DNA from: DATLOJ01 sp035536315
GTDB lineage: Bacteria; Actinomycetota; CADDZG01; JAHWKV01
NCBI GenBank assembly: GCA_035536315.1
Contig: DATLOJ010000111.1
Span: 1-7,364, forward strand
Direction of reading: 5' to 3'
DNA: 7,364 nt
In this document: in pieces, positions 6,728-7,364 of the stretch
How the letters are laid out: every line of letters starts with the position of its first letter
Position numbering within the stretch: position 1 is the first letter of the stretch
The notes under the pieces: model-generated
What the model saw: the letters and a program-made list of their open reading frames with translations, nothing else
What the model was told of the DNA's origin: nothing
Databases searched by the model: none
Translations under genes and position numbers: made by a program

Positions 6728-7364
6728 TCGACCCCTTTCGAGTCCCGGCGGCTTCCAGTTCCTTCTCCGGTTCTTCTTCCTTCTCGGGGTCGCCGAGGTA
6801 GGCCTCGAGGACGCGCTGGTTGGTCTGGACTTCCTTGGGCGTGCCCTCGGCGATCTTCTGGCCGAAGTCGAAGACCGTTATCTCGTCGGACACGTTCATG
6901 ACTATGTCCATGTGGTGCTCGATCAGGAAAACCGTGATGCCTGTGCTTGCGATCTTTCGTATCAGCTGAGTCAGCTTGGCGCTCTCTGAGGGGTTCAGAC
7001 CGGCGGCAGGCTCGTCGAGGATCAGAAACACCGGATCCAGCGCGAGAGCGCGGGCGATTTCCAGAAGGCGCTGAGGGCCGTATGGCAGCTGCCCGGCCGG
7101 AACGTCCGCGTACTGGCCGATCCCCACGAACTCCAGAAGGCCCCTTGCGCGCTCTCGGACAAGCGCCTCCTCGCGCCGTTGCCCCGGAGTTCTGACCATC
7201 GCCTCCAGCAGGCCCGAGTTCATGCGCGTGTGAAGCCCAACCATCACGTTCTCGAGAACGCTGATTCGTCTCCAAAGTTGAAGGTTCTGAAAGGTGCGCC
7301 CCATCCCCCTGCTCACGTTTTCAAAGAGTGGCCGGTCGTCGCAGCGTTCCCCCAGAAACTCGAT
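6711..7364 (-). CDS. livG: HAAT-type ABC importer ATPase LivG (5' partial)
   Basis: The frame is open to the right edge of the window, so the GTG at 7316 is internal; the true start and Walker A lie outside. The 217 codons present begin just before the Q-loop, GMGRTFQNLQLW (window codons 20-31), typical of LivG. The signature region reads LPYGPQRLLEIARAL (93-107), where most LivG have LSYG or LPYG followed by a polar residue. Walker B is LILDEP (114-119), with the switch His150 in FLIEHHMD. The end has the LivG-type C-terminal helix (QRVLEAYLGD). A further 25-residue tail, Glu/Lys-rich then Arg/Ser-rich, extends past the usual family end. LivG pairs with LivF, encoded next with a 17-base overlap; permeases (livH, livM) and a binding protein are expected upstream, beyond 7364. 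Confidence 0.92.
   Translation of the reverse strand: MEFLGERCDDRPLFENVSRGMGRTFQNLQLWRRISVLENVMVGLHTRMNSGLLEAMVRTPGQRREEALVRERARGLLEFVGIGQYADVPAGQLPYGPQRLLEIARALALDPVFLILDEPAAGLNPSESAKLTQLIRKIASTGITVFLIEHHMDIVMNVSDEITVFDFGQKIAEGTPKEVQTNQRVLEAYLGDPEKEEEPEKELEAAGTRKGSSASRR
6726..6743 (-). promoter_or_regulatory. livF ribosome-binding site displayed in a hairpin loop
   Basis: On the - strand ACTCGA-AAGGGG-TCGAGT forms a perfect 6-bp stem with a 6-base loop. The loop holds most of the Shine-Dalgarno sequence, and the first two bases of the GTG start close the stem. It lies inside the livG 3' end, so ribosomes finishing livG would open it. This would favour coupled translation, but the hairpin is short and could be chance. 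Confidence 0.4.

Noticed and set aside
7314..7316. GTG at 7316 as start of livG
   Set aside because: Starting here would lose Walker A, and the frame is open to the window edge.
1..7364. CRISPR array, tRNA, rRNA, transposase or phage genes
   Set aside because: I found no regularly spaced repeats, cloverleaf-like segments, rRNA-like sequence or transposase/integrase motifs.

Overview
The window looks like chromosomal DNA from a high-GC Gram-positive bacterium, most likely an actinomycete-type lineage (Actinomycetota). The reasons are GC-rich coding sequence, a class E-like sortase next to an LPETG-anchored surface protein, GTG and TTG starts, and an ECF sigma factor with a fused zinc-finger and membrane tail. 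I cannot assign a genus. I see no rRNA, tRNA, CRISPR array, insertion sequence or attachment site.

Left arm, + strand (2-4107): a tightly packed run of four genes. First is the 3' part of a large cell-surface protein built from DUF11-type beta-sandwich repeats, ending in an LPETG sorting signal. Its stop overlaps the GTG start of a small single-pass membrane protein that carries one more DUF11-like domain. Three bases later comes a sortase with its His/Cys/Arg catalytic residues. Three bases after that comes a nucleotidyltransferase related to aminoglycoside adenylyltransferases. The first three form a coherent cassette: wall-anchored substrate, membrane-held partner, and anchoring enzyme. 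The fourth is linked only by position, and its 3' half has markedly different base composition.

Middle (4108-4349): a non-coding gap between convergent genes, with two GC-rich hairpins that may end transcription from one or both sides.

Right arm, - strand (7364-4350): livG (5' end outside the window) and livF, overlapping by 17 bases. They are the two ATPases of a branched-chain amino acid type (HAAT) ABC importer. After a 209-base gap comes a 485-residue protein that joins an ECF sigma factor, an anti-sigma-type zinc-binding motif (C-x19-H-x3-C-x2-C), one predicted membrane helix and a Pro/Val/Ser-rich tail expected outside the membrane. It starts with TTG behind a strong Shine-Dalgarno sequence. 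A sigma factor and its probable membrane restraint in one chain is the most interesting item here. It may sense the envelope, and it lies next to, and convergent with, a surface-protein/sortase cassette, but no regulatory link between them is shown by the sequence.
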